From NCBI GenBank assembly GCA_031286695.1, contig JAITTY010000009.1, positions 352,659 to 416,658 of the forward strand: DNA of 64,000 bases. Reading direction: 5' to 3'. Origin of the DNA: Sphingobacterium sp. (GTDB lineage: Bacteria > Bacteroidota > Bacteroidia > Sphingobacteriales > Sphingobacteriaceae). Position 1 is the stretch's first letter; each line of letters begins with the position of its first letter. Positions 8,028 through 16,742 of the stretch are shown here, piece after piece. The notes below the pieces were generated by a model, which saw only the letters and a program-made list of their open reading frames with translations, searched no databases and was not told where the DNA came from. Made by a program: the position numbers and the translations under genes.

Positions 8028-9353
8028 ATGCAGAAACGCTTCACAAGCTCTCTAAGAAATAAATCACTCCAACTGTTGTTAGCAGGTGGAATTTTAGCTA
8101 GTTCTACTACCGCATTTGCACAAAAAACGACATCCGCATCACCTTACTCTCAATTTGGACTTGGTCAGATGCGCGAAGATTTATTGCCACAATATAGAGG
8201 GATGGGTGGTGTCAATACCGCTATCCGGAAAATCAATAGCGTATACAATACCAACCCAAGCAATCCTGCATCTTATTCTGCAACACAGTTTACAACCTTT
8301 GATGCTGGTTTATATGGGAATTACACCCAATTAAATTCGACAACCAGATCAGACAATACGGCTGACTTTGCTTTTAGCCATATCACCATGACTTTCCCAA
8401 TGAAACGATTTGGCGGTATCAGCTTAGGTATTCTTCCCTATTCAGATATAGGCTATCGGACATCCTCAACAGGAACCACCGATTCTGACCCCTATACTAA
8501 AGTTTTTACAGGCGAAGGTGGTTTAACAAAGGCATACGCTGGCTGGGGCGTACGCATTGTGAAAGGCTTAAGTATCGGTGCCAACATGTCTTATCTATTT
8601 GGAACATTAAATGATTATAGCCGTGTAGAATTTTTGCCTTCTTCCGGTGCATTAAATGTACAACAACAAAATAAACGTGAAATCCAGGGGATTATCTTTG
8701 ATTATGGTTTACAATACGAACAACCTTTAAATAAAGAGTATTCACTTACCTTCGGTTATTCGGGATCCCTGAATAATGATATTAAAGAGAGGACAACAAT
8801 ATTTAATACAAGAACAACACCTTCAACAGATCCGGACAACCAAAATATCCCTTTGGATAGTACCTATGTTTCGGATCGTAGTAGCAGACATTTGACCCTT
8901 CCGTTGAAACATAATGTCGGTATCACGCTTGCCCGTAGCAATCGCTGGCTAGTGGGTGCCGATTTTAAATACGCAGATTGGTCCAGATTTCAAACAAGAA
9001 AAGGAGAAAATGAGCTTCGTAAGAATTATGGCGTAGCCATTGGGGGGCAGATTACACCAGATGTTACTTCGCTCAAATATTTAAACCAAGTAGACTATAG
9101 AATTGGTTTCAGATATAACAAAACACAATATTTCTTGAGTAACCAAAATATCAATGACATGGCGGTTACAGTAGGGGTAGGATTACCGTTGGCTAGAAAT
9201 CAATATTCAGGAGCGTTCTCTAAAATCAACTTCTCTGCCGAATTTGGCCAAATGGGTAAAATCAGCAATAATCTCCTACGTGAACGTTATATTAACTTTA
9301 ATATCGGCTTTACCTTAAATGACCGCTGGTTTAGAAGAACACAATTTGATTAA
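8028..9353 (+). CDS. Outer-membrane beta-barrel protein
   Basis: Predicted outer-membrane barrel of 441 residues. The ATG at 8028 is preferred to the TTG two codons earlier. Residues 1-32 form a signal peptide ending STTAFA before QKTT. The rest alternates polar and aromatic residues in strand-like blocks, includes ASPYSQFGLGQ and NPSNPASYSA near the mature N-terminus (a FadL-like NPA-type hatch region), and ends with the barrel segment NFNIGFTLNDRWFRRTQFD. FadL/PorV-like transport of hydrophobic compounds is one possibility, but the substrate is unknown. LptC follows after 4 bases, so the two are probably co-transcribed. Confidence 0.75.
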   Translation: MQKRFTSSLRNKSLQLLLAGGILASSTTAFAQKTTSASPYSQFGLGQMREDLLPQYRGMGGVNTAIRKINSVYNTNPSNPASYSATQFTTFDAGLYGNYTQLNSTTRSDNTADFAFSHITMTFPMKRFGGISLGILPYSDIGYRTSSTGTTDSDPYTKVFTGEGGLTKAYAGWGVRIVKGLSIGANMSYLFGTLNDYSRVEFLPSSGALNVQQQNKREIQGIIFDYGLQYEQPLNKEYSLTFGYSGSLNNDIKERTTIFNTRTTPSTDPDNQNIPLDSTYVSDRSSRHLTLPLKHNVGITLARSNRWLVGADFKYADWSRFQTRKGENELRKNYGVAIGGQITPDVTSLKYLNQVDYRIGFRYNKTQYFLSNQNINDMAVTVGVGLPLARNQYSGAFSKINFSAEFGQMGKISNNLLRERYINFNIGFTLNDRWFRRTQFD

Positions 9354-9357
9354 TAGC

Positions 9358-9987
9358 ATGGTACGCAAAACTTTTGCCTTATCCATCATCCAAAATATAT
9401 CGCCCCTAGTAATCTTATTTTTACTAGGGGCGCTGTCATTGACCTCCTGTGAGCCTGATCTAAAAGAAGTAGACCGACTTGCTAACATGAAAAAAGAAGA
9501 GGCGGTCGACATTTCTCGTCATGTTGATATTATCTATAGCGATTCCACACGGGTAAAAGCGAATCTCACTGCGCCCGAAATGCGCATTAAACATGATAGT
9601 ACCGAAGTCTACGAATTTCCAAAAAGCATCAAAATCATCTTTTACGATGACCATTTGAAGGAAACTCAACGCATCACTTCCGACCACGCCATTCGAAGGG
9701 AAAAAGAAAAGACGACCACCTTTACAAAAAATGTAGTCGTTACCATGGCTGATGGTTCTATCATCAAAACCGAGGAAATCATCTACGACGAAAGTAAGGC
9801 GGATAGCAACAGCAACATGACCTTTTATAATCATGTTCCGATTACGGCGTTCTTTCGGGATAATCGGGGAAACTTACAAGGCTCATCATTTACTTCGGAC
9901 AAGGATTTTAAACATGTCAATATAGCCAACGCAACCGGGTATACCGTCATTACCAACAACAACCTCTTCCCATCGCTAGGTAAATAG
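9358..9987 (+). CDS. lptC: LptC, lipopolysaccharide export periplasmic lipoprotein
   Basis: LptC links the LptB2FG transporter to LptA in the LPS bridge. This 209-residue form has an N-terminal hydrophobic segment ending in a lipobox LTSC (Cys31), typical of Bacteroidota LptC, which is a lipoprotein rather than a bitopic protein. The OstA/LptA-like repeats follow: VKANLTAPEMRIK, FYDDHLKETQRITSDHAI and KTEEIIYDES. The start is ATG 9358, because the alternative at 9319 overlaps the previous gene and adds a hydrophilic stretch before the signal. It follows the barrel gene by 4 bases. Confidence 0.85.
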   Translation: MVRKTFALSIIQNISPLVILFLLGALSLTSCEPDLKEVDRLANMKKEEAVDISRHVDIIYSDSTRVKANLTAPEMRIKHDSTEVYEFPKSIKIIFYDDHLKETQRITSDHAIRREKEKTTTFTKNVVVTMADGSIIKTEEIIYDESKADSNSNMTFYNHVPITAFFRDNRGNLQGSSFTSDKDFKHVNIANATGYTVITNNNLFPSLGK

Positions 9988-10281
9988 CCGATCGCAGGGC
10001 ATCAACCTGATTTCTATTTGGCGTAAATATCTAGGTGGCTCTGGATAATTCACTCCCTCGCCGATTGTTTATTTGAATAAGTCATTCAGAACGAATCCTT
10101 TGTGTAAAAAGAGAAGAAAAAACACCACTTTATACAAATAGTTTTCAAATTTGTTTTACTACATTCAGGAAAATATTCCGTTTTTTTTTATAAAAATTGT
10201 ATCTTGCACCGCATTTTGCTATGCTATGCATAAATTAACGAAATACAAGTATTTACACAATATAAACACAATAAGCAGACT

Positions 10282-12387
10282 ATGGGATTAATGGGCTTTT
10301 TGCGGAACAAAGCCGGTGTCATCTTGACAGCAGCTATGGCTATCGCAATTTTAGCATTTTTACTAGGCGATGTCGTTCGAGGAGGGGCTCCTTTTTGGGC
10401 GAGACATCAAAATCGTGTAGGGGAAGTCAACGGAACTGAAATTGAATATCCTGCGTTCAATCAACAAGTTGAACAAACAGAAGAAATGTTCAAACAACAG
10501 ATGGGTGGTACTGTTACCCCTCAAATGCGGACATACGCAGTTCAACAAGTATGGAATCAATTCTTATCAAGAGAGATCTTGAAGAAAGAAATTGAAAAAA
10601 TCGGTTTGACAGTAGGTGCCAAAGAATTAAATGATCTAGTACAAGGACCAAATCCTTCGCCTCAGATCGTACAAGCATTTACCAACCCACAAACGGGACA
10701 GTTCGACTCTGGTCAATTGCGTACTTTTATCAGCCAAGTTAACACTGCAGGCAACCAACAAGTGGCTCAGCAATGGGAAGCGCTACTTGAAGGGGTAAAA
10801 GATGAGCGTTTAAGCAGCAAATATGGCGAATTGCTTTCCAATAGCGTATATGTTACCTCCTTGGAGGCAAATGAAGAATACCAAGAGCGCAACAAATTGG
10901 CAAACTTCAAATATATCCTTTTAGACTATGCTTCTATTAAAGACGCAGATGCTAAATTGACGGATGCTGATTACCAAGAATATTATAATGAACATAAAAA
11001 CATGTTCAAAACACAAGAGGAGACACGTGCAATTCAATACGTAACTGTAGATGCAAAACCTCTTGCAAAAGATTCTTTGGCGGTAAAAGAGACAATCAAT
11101 AAATTGAAACAAGATTTAATTGTTGCAAAAGATGACTCCTTGTTCGCTTCAATCAACTCAGACAACAAATTTCCATTCACCTATGTAAAAAAGGGACAAT
11201 TGAGTCCTTCGTTGGATTCCGTTGTGTTCAATGTTGCGGCCGGAACAACTGTGGGACCTTTCTTGAACAATAACGCATATGAAATCGCAAAAGTTGTTTC
11301 GACGATTATCAGTCCTGACTCTGTAAAAGCATCTCATATCCTATTGGACCCTGCTGCTGAAGGTGGCGTTGATAAAGCGTTGGCAAAAGCGGATTCGATC
11401 AAAGGTCTGATTCAAAAAGGAGACAATTTTGCTGCGCTTGCAGTTCAGTTCAGCAAAGATCCTGAAAGCAAAACAAATGGTGGTGAACTAGGCACATTGA
11501 CAAGAGGCCGCATGGCTCCAGATCTTGAAAAGGCAATTTTTGAAGGAAAAACAGGCGATATCAAAGTTGTAAAATCACAATATGGTGTTCATATCATTAA
11601 AATTGAGAAACAAACAGGCAGTTCAAAATACGCGAAAGTTGCTATCATAGATAAAGTGATCAGCAGCGGAAAAGAAACGCTTAACAATGCACATAGCAAA
11701 GCTACAGCATTCTTATCTGCAGCTACGGCACAAAACTTTGCTCAAGAAGCAAAGAAGCTTGGTCTAGAAGCAAAAACAGCCTCACGCGTAACGGCGATGG
11801 ATAATGTCCTAGACGGTACCGAAGCTCCACGTGATTTAATTAAATGGGCTTTCGAAGCTAAAAAAGGTGATGTCTCTGATAGAGTATTTGAGACTGAAAC
11901 TTCTTATATCCTAGCAAACTTAGTGAACATCCAAGCAAAAGGAACCCTTTCTTTGGAAGCCGTTAAGAAAGATATAGAACCTGCGGTAAGAAATATGGTT
12001 AAAGCGAAAATCTTGAAAGAGAAATTTGACAAGGCTTTAGCAGGCACTTCTTCTATTGATCAAGTTGCCCAAAAAGTTGGTAAAGCTGCAATTCATGTTG
12101 AAAATGTTGTCTTCGCAAATCCAGTTATCCCTGGTGTAGCATTAGAAAATTTAGTTGTAGGTACTGTATTTGGACTTCAGCCAAACAAACCTTCTAAAGC
12201 TATTGAAGGCAATACAGGAGTATATGTTGTACAAGTAAACGGTTTTACAAATCCAGCAGCAATTTCGGATATAAACGGACAAAAGAAACAAATGCTTGCA
12301 GCAAAAGCACAACGCGCTTGGGGATCTATTTTCCGCGCATTGCAAGACAAAGCTGAAATCATTGACAATAGAGTGAAATTCTTTTAG
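10282..12387 (+). CDS. PpiD-like membrane-anchored peptidyl-prolyl isomerase
   Basis: Periplasmic folding factor of the SurA/PpiD type, 701 residues, anchored by an N-terminal helix (about 8-28, AGVILTAAMAIAILAFLLGD). A SurA_N-like domain follows. A parvulin (PPIC) domain lies at about residues 347-445, with VKASHILLDP, FAALAVQFSKDPESKTNGGELG and VVKSQYGVHIIKI. The C-terminal half is a second chaperone-like region. It probably helps outer-membrane and secreted proteins fold, consistent with the nearby barrel and LptC genes. A 294-base gap separates it from lptC; a degenerate -7 (TATCTTG, 10200-10206) lies 76 bases before the start. Confidence 0.88.
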   Translation: MGLMGFLRNKAGVILTAAMAIAILAFLLGDVVRGGAPFWARHQNRVGEVNGTEIEYPAFNQQVEQTEEMFKQQMGGTVTPQMRTYAVQQVWNQFLSREILKKEIEKIGLTVGAKELNDLVQGPNPSPQIVQAFTNPQTGQFDSGQLRTFISQVNTAGNQQVAQQWEALLEGVKDERLSSKYGELLSNSVYVTSLEANEEYQERNKLANFKYILLDYASIKDADAKLTDADYQEYYNEHKNMFKTQEETRAIQYVTVDAKPLAKDSLAVKETINKLKQDLIVAKDDSLFASINSDNKFPFTYVKKGQLSPSLDSVVFNVAAGTTVGPFLNNNAYEIAKVVSTIISPDSVKASHILLDPAAEGGVDKALAKADSIKGLIQKGDNFAALAVQFSKDPESKTNGGELGTLTRGRMAPDLEKAIFEGKTGDIKVVKSQYGVHIIKIEKQTGSSKYAKVAIIDKVISSGKETLNNAHSKATAFLSAATAQNFAQEAKKLGLEAKTASRVTAMDNVLDGTEAPRDLIKWAFEAKKGDVSDRVFETETSYILANLVNIQAKGTLSLEAVKKDIEPAVRNMVKAKILKEKFDKALAGTSSIDQVAQKVGKAAIHVENVVFANPVIPGVALENLVVGTVFGLQPNKPSKAIEGNTGVYVVQVNGFTNPAAISDINGQKKQMLAAKAQRAWGSIFRALQDKAEIIDNRVKFF

Positions 12388-12408
12388 AAGATTTTTAAGT
12401 AAATTTGT

Positions 12409-12439
12409 AGCCGGACGAATTATCGTCCGGCTTTTTTTT
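12409..12439 (+). terminator. Intrinsic terminator after the PpiD-like gene
   Basis: Perfect 10-base-pair stem AGCCGGACGA / TCGTCCGGCT (12409-12418 with 12423-12432), loop ATTA, then an eight-T run. Confidence 0.9.
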
Positions 12440-12448
12440 GATGTAAAT

Positions 12449-12970
12449 ATGGATATTCAAACAAATATTGTCAACAAAGTTGCGCAAAGCGGGTTAGTCA
12501 CTGTTGACTTGGCCGACTACCATCCCAAAGCAGACAATGTAGTATATGATATTAAGGATAATCTCTTCCATGGTCTAATTCTGAAAGAAAAGGATTTCCG
12601 GGAATTCATTAAAACACACGACTGGTCGCAATATACAGACAAACATGTCGCCATTACGTGTACAGCCGATGCTATTGTCCCGACATGGGCTTATATGTTA
12701 TTGGCCAACAAATTGGAGCCCTATGCCCCGACAGTTATTTTTGGCGATCTAGATGAGTTATTGCGTATTCAGTATGCTGCGGCAATTGAACAGATTGACA
12801 TGGAACAGTTCAGGGATCAACGTGTGGTTGTGAAAGGTTGTGGTGATACGTTTATTCCCGAGTCTACATTTGTACAGTTTACGGTAAAACTAAGTAAGGT
12901 AGCGAAAAGTATTATGTACGGTGAACCTTGTTCTACAGTTCCTGTGTTTAAGCGCGCACAGCCTAGATAA
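12449..12970 (+). CDS. DUF2480 family protein
   Basis: A 173-residue soluble protein with no signal peptide. The sequence (KVAQSGLVTVDLADYHP near the start, a central DWSQYTDKHVAITCTADAI, the conserved VVVKGCGDTFIPESTFV and the closing MYGEPCSTVPVFKR) matches DUF2480, a Bacteroidota-typical family of unknown function. Two conserved cysteines (in KGCGD and GEPCS) are notable. It begins ten bases after the previous gene's terminator, so it should have its own promoter in or near that terminator. Confidence 0.85.
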   Translation: MDIQTNIVNKVAQSGLVTVDLADYHPKADNVVYDIKDNLFHGLILKEKDFREFIKTHDWSQYTDKHVAITCTADAIVPTWAYMLLANKLEPYAPTVIFGDLDELLRIQYAAAIEQIDMEQFRDQRVVVKGCGDTFIPESTFVQFTVKLSKVAKSIMYGEPCSTVPVFKRAQPR

Positions 12971-13088
12971 ACTTGGTCAAAAGTCAGTATAAGTCACCGT
13001 CCATGAGCACTTCATTAACAGCAAAAGTTAAATTTATTTGAATGAAATTAACATTTCTTTTTCAAACAAATTTCGTAAACTTACGTAC

Positions 13089-13874
13089 ATGAAACTTATA
13101 TCGACTTTGCTCCTTTACTTATCCGTTTTAGTAAGTACTGCTTTTGCTCAAGATTTACCGCATTTAAAAGAATCAGCATTTAAAGGCGGCGAGAAATTAA
13201 AATATAAACTCCGTTATGGCTTTATTTCTGCCGCAACGGGAACATTAACTGTTGAAGATACTAAGGATGGATCTGGAAATCCCTCCTTTCATTTATACGC
13301 TGCCGGTAAAACAGCGGGTGCCTTTGCAATATATACAGTAAGAAATGAATACAACTCGTATATCAACAGCAAAACATTTTTACCGTATTACTATACGGAG
13401 AACATTCGCGAGGGGGGATACAGACGCAATGATAAGGTACGCTTCAACCAAGAGACAAATACAGTTGTAGGTAATAAAGGAACTTTTAATTCGAAGGTAG
13501 ATCAGACTTTCGACTTGCTTTCCTCCTATTATTTCGCCCGTAATCTAGATCTATCGACTGTTAAACCAGGAGAATCTTTTAAGCTGACTTATTTTTTGAA
13601 TGATGAGATTGCCACTTTAGGCATACAATATATTGGAATAGAAAAAATAAAAACAGAATTAGGCACATTAGAATGCCTCAAATTCAGTCCTGAGATTAAA
13701 CCGGGACGTATCTTTAAAAAAAATAGCAAGCTTTATTTGTGGGTAACCAATGATGGCAACCGCATTCCGGTCAAAGCCAATGTAGATATTCTAATCGGTT
13801 CGGTAACATTGGAATTACTCGAAGCCAGTGGACTAAAATACAAATTGGGACAAAGAGCAAGCTACTCAAAATAA
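13089..13874 (+). CDS. DUF3108 domain-containing exported protein
   Basis: A 261-residue exported protein. The start at ATG 13089 gives a clear signal peptide (KLISTLLLYLSVLVSTAFA, cleaved before QDLP); the longer frame from 13038 would bury it. The mature protein is all-beta in character, with GEKLKYKLRYGFISAATGTL near the N-terminus and KLYLWVTNDGNRIPVKANV near the end, which are typical of DUF3108. The family is periplasmic or outer-membrane associated and of unknown function. The DUF3109 gene starts 5 bases after its stop, so they are probably one operon. Confidence 0.82.
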   Translation: MKLISTLLLYLSVLVSTAFAQDLPHLKESAFKGGEKLKYKLRYGFISAATGTLTVEDTKDGSGNPSFHLYAAGKTAGAFAIYTVRNEYNSYINSKTFLPYYYTENIREGGYRRNDKVRFNQETNTVVGNKGTFNSKVDQTFDLLSSYYFARNLDLSTVKPGESFKLTYFLNDEIATLGIQYIGIEKIKTELGTLECLKFSPEIKPGRIFKKNSKLYLWVTNDGNRIPVKANVDILIGSVTLELLEASGLKYKLGQRASYSK

Positions 13875-13879
13875 TTAGA

Positions 13880-14443
13880 ATGATTGAAGTAGGAAATGTA
13901 TTGGTACACGAAGATCTAATCAACAATGACTTTGTGTGTAATTTATCAAAATGTAAAGGAATCTGTTGTATTGAAGGCGATTCAGGCGCTCCTCTATTGG
14001 AGAGTGAAAAGGCTATATTGGAGGAGATTTATCCAAAAGTAAAGCCCTATATGACCGAGAAAGGTATTGAAGCGATTGAAGAGCAAGGGAAGTATGTTGT
14101 CGATGTTGATGGCGATCTAACCACCACCTGTGTCGATGGAAATAAAGAATGTGCCTATGTGACCTGGGAAAATGGTATTACAAAATGCGCTATCGAAAAA
14201 GCTTACGAACTTGGCGAGGTCCATTGGCGCAAACCCGTTTCGTGTCACCTCTACCCTATCAGAACAACACATTATCCCGAATTCGACGTACTTCACTATG
14301 ACCGTTGGCATATCTGTAAAGATGCATGCTCATTTGGCAAAGAATTACAGGTCCCTGTATTTAAATTTTTAAAGGATCCTCTCATCCGCACCTATGGTGA
14401 AGAATGGTACAAAAATCTTGAGAAAGCAGTCGAAGAGTTGTAA
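13880..14443 (+). CDS. DUF3109 family cysteine-rich protein
   Basis: A 187-residue cytoplasmic protein with many conserved cysteines: CNLSKCKGICC near residues 20-30, CVDGNKECAY, KCAIEKAYE, SCHLYPIR and WHICKDACSFG. The pattern matches DUF3109, related to the YkgJ-type CxxxCxxCC zinc or iron-sulfur cluster proteins. Metal binding is inferred from the cysteines; the reaction or partner is unknown. It follows the DUF3108 gene by 5 bases and precedes the polyprenyl synthetase by 50. Confidence 0.85.
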   Translation: MIEVGNVLVHEDLINNDFVCNLSKCKGICCIEGDSGAPLLESEKAILEEIYPKVKPYMTEKGIEAIEEQGKYVVDVDGDLTTTCVDGNKECAYVTWENGITKCAIEKAYELGEVHWRKPVSCHLYPIRTTHYPEFDVLHYDRWHICKDACSFGKELQVPVFKFLKDPLIRTYGEEWYKNLEKAVEEL

Positions 14444-14493
14444 CAAAATCACTATCTTTAAGCTTTAACTATTTTGGTATTTCACCCCAATTC

Positions 14494-15465
14494 ATGTCAA
14501 AATTAAGAGAGATCCAACGCCCTATTGTCCACGAACTTGAGGCTTTTGAAAAAAAATTCAAAGCTTCAATGAAAAGCTCCGTCCCCTTGTTGGATCGTAT
14601 TACCCAATACCTGATCAAACGTAAAGGCAAACAAATGCGGCCTATGTTTGTGTTCTTTTCTGCTGGTATATGCAACGGAATTAATGAATCCACTTACAGA
14701 GGGGCTGCTCTCGTAGAATTGCTGCATACCGCCTCACTGGTACATGATGATGTGGTGGACAATTCCTACGAACGCAGAGGTTTTTTCTCCATCAATGCAT
14801 TATGGAAAAATAAAATCGCTGTTTTGGTAGGTGATTTTCTGCTGTCAAGGGGCCTGCTTCTTTCTGTAAAACATCAGGATTATCACTTACTCAAAATTGT
14901 ATCAGAAGCTGTTGATCAAATGAGCGAAGGTGAATTGCTTCAAATCGAAAAGGCCCGTAAACTGGATATTGAAGAGTCTATTTATTTTGAGGTCATCCGA
15001 AAGAAAACAGCTTCGCTGATTGCCTCTTGCTGTGCCTGTGGATCGGCTTCTTCAAATGCAGATCAGGAAACAATAGATAAGCTCCATCAATTTGGTGAAA
15101 AGATCGGAATTGCATTCCAAATCAAGGACGATTTATTCGACTTTGGGCTAGATGACGTTGGCAAGCCACTCGGCAATGACATCAAAGAGAAGAAAATGAC
15201 CTTACCGCTAATCTATGCCTTGAATCAAGTGACTTCAAGTGAAAAGCGAAGGATCATTAATTTGATTAAAAACCATAATGAAGACACACATAAAGTGGCC
15301 GAAGTCATTGACTTTGTCCGCCAGAGTGGAGGACTCGAATACGCTACAAATAAGATGCTCGAATACCAACAAGATGCTTTCCTGATTTTGGAAGACTTTC
15401 CCGACAGTGAATACAAAGCGGGGTTGGAGCAGCTGGTAAAATATACAACAGAAAGAAAAAAATAA
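14494..15465 (+). CDS. Polyprenyl diphosphate synthase
   Basis: Trans-isoprenyl diphosphate synthase of 323 residues that extends allylic diphosphates with isopentenyl diphosphate. Both aspartate-rich motifs are intact: VHDDVVDNS (first, DDVVD) and IKDDLFDFG (second). The KGKQMRPMFVF segment carries the GKxxRP substrate-binding site. Likely products are the quinone side chain (menaquinone in this phylum) or octaprenyl-type chains, by family; the chain length cannot be read with confidence. A TATCTTTA box lies about 40 bases upstream. TerC begins one base after its stop. Confidence 0.9.
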   Translation: MSKLREIQRPIVHELEAFEKKFKASMKSSVPLLDRITQYLIKRKGKQMRPMFVFFSAGICNGINESTYRGAALVELLHTASLVHDDVVDNSYERRGFFSINALWKNKIAVLVGDFLLSRGLLLSVKHQDYHLLKIVSEAVDQMSEGELLQIEKARKLDIEESIYFEVIRKKTASLIASCCACGSASSNADQETIDKLHQFGEKIGIAFQIKDDLFDFGLDDVGKPLGNDIKEKKMTLPLIYALNQVTSSEKRRIINLIKNHNEDTHKVAEVIDFVRQSGGLEYATNKMLEYQQDAFLILEDFPDSEYKAGLEQLVKYTTERKK

Positions 15466-15466
15466 A

Positions 15467-16519
15467 ATGAGTCACGAATTAATGTTTTTTGGCGGATTCC
15501 TTATCTTTATTGCACTTATGCTAGCAATAGATCTAGGTTTATTCTCCAAAGGCGACAAACCAGTTAGCCTAAAGATGGCTAGCATCATGAGCGCCATCTG
15601 GGTCTTATTCTCATTGGGTTTCTATTGGCTTCTTCGTCACTATGGGTTTGAATTACACAATATCCATGACTTGGACCACCTTCAAGAAATCATTACCAAA
15701 CACCACCACGATATTAAAATAATTCCGGGTGATTTAGCCGCCAGTCTCGAGGTCTATAATAAGAATCTCGGTCTGGAATATCTCACAGGCTATGTTGTAG
15801 AATACGCCTTGTCCGTAGACAATATCTTTGTGATGGTCCTATTATTCACCTCTTTTGGTATTCCGGAGCGCTATTACCATAAAGTTTTGGTATGGGGAAT
15901 CTTGGGCGCAATCATTATGCGGTTCTTATTTATTTTCCTTGGCGCGACCCTTATTGCTAAATTCGGCTGGATCCTCTATGTTTTTGGCGCTTTTCTGGTC
16001 TTTACAGGTGTCAAAATGTTTATCAACCGTAATCAGGAAGAAGAAGTGGATCCACAGAATCATCCAGTTGTTAAATTCGCTTCCCGATACTTTAAGGTAA
16101 CACCAAAATTAGATGGCGGGCACTTCTTCCATGTAGAAAACGGAGTGAAATATATGACGCCACTATTTCTTGTACTACTGGTCATAGAATTTACGGATTT
16201 GATTTTTGCTGTGGATTCTATCCCTGCCATTTTCTCGGTGACCAAAGATGCCTATGTGGTATTTTTCTCCAATATTTTTGCAATCCTCGGATTACGATCT
16301 ATGTTCTTCCTATTGGTCAACATTATCCACAAATTCCAATACCTCAAAGTAGGCTTAGCCTTTTTGCTGGTCTTCATTGGTCTAAAGATGCTGCTGCACC
16401 ATTGGTTGGCCGAAGTAGGTTTCACAACAACACATTCGCTGATCGTTATTGTCGGCATACTTGCATTGAGTATTATTGCTTCACTGGTTTTCCCAAAAAA
16501 GGCTGAACCGGCTGATTAA
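15467..16519 (+). CDS. TerC family integral membrane protein
   Basis: Polytopic membrane protein (350 residues, about nine helices) of the TerC/Alx family, associated with tellurite resistance and with manganese or calcium handling. Typical features are present: acidic intramembrane motifs MLAIDLGLFS, VEYALSVDNIFVMVLLF and EFTDLIFAVDSIPAIFSVT, with the family's conserved Asp residues. The His-rich loop after helix two (HHHDIK) is also seen. The gene is tightly coupled to the polyprenyl synthetase (one base between stop and start). Metal-ion export is the most likely role, inferred from the family. Confidence 0.88.
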   Translation: MSHELMFFGGFLIFIALMLAIDLGLFSKGDKPVSLKMASIMSAIWVLFSLGFYWLLRHYGFELHNIHDLDHLQEIITKHHHDIKIIPGDLAASLEVYNKNLGLEYLTGYVVEYALSVDNIFVMVLLFTSFGIPERYYHKVLVWGILGAIIMRFLFIFLGATLIAKFGWILYVFGAFLVFTGVKMFINRNQEEEVDPQNHPVVKFASRYFKVTPKLDGGHFFHVENGVKYMTPLFLVLLVIEFTDLIFAVDSIPAIFSVTKDAYVVFFSNIFAILGLRSMFFLLVNIIHKFQYLKVGLAFLLVFIGLKMLLHHWLAEVGFTTTHSLIVIVGILALSIIASLVFPKKAEPAD

Positions 16520-16556
16520 GCCAATGCGGCTTAAAAAAATGGTTTTACTAAAACAC

Positions 16557-16584
16557 AATGGTCAGAAAGAAATTTCTGGCCATT
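16557..16584 (+). terminator. Strong hairpin 3' of terC (no clear T-run)
   Basis: Twelve-base-pair stem AATGGTCAGAAA / TTTCTGGCCATT with one G-T pair and a GAAA tetraloop (16569-16572), 38 bases after the terC stop. It is not followed by a proper T-run, so it may be an RNA 3'-end stabiliser rather than an intrinsic terminator. Confidence 0.45.
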
Positions 16585-16742
16585 TCTGATCAATATCGCT
16601 GCTTTTTAAGTATCCTATTTTCCAGCAGCAGAATAGCAGAAAAACAGCCAATTTTTAAGAACAATTATTTTACAGAGGAATTTACCTTACTAAATTTTAT
16701 TTATTTAATTTAGCACCACATTAAATTAACAAAACACTAACA

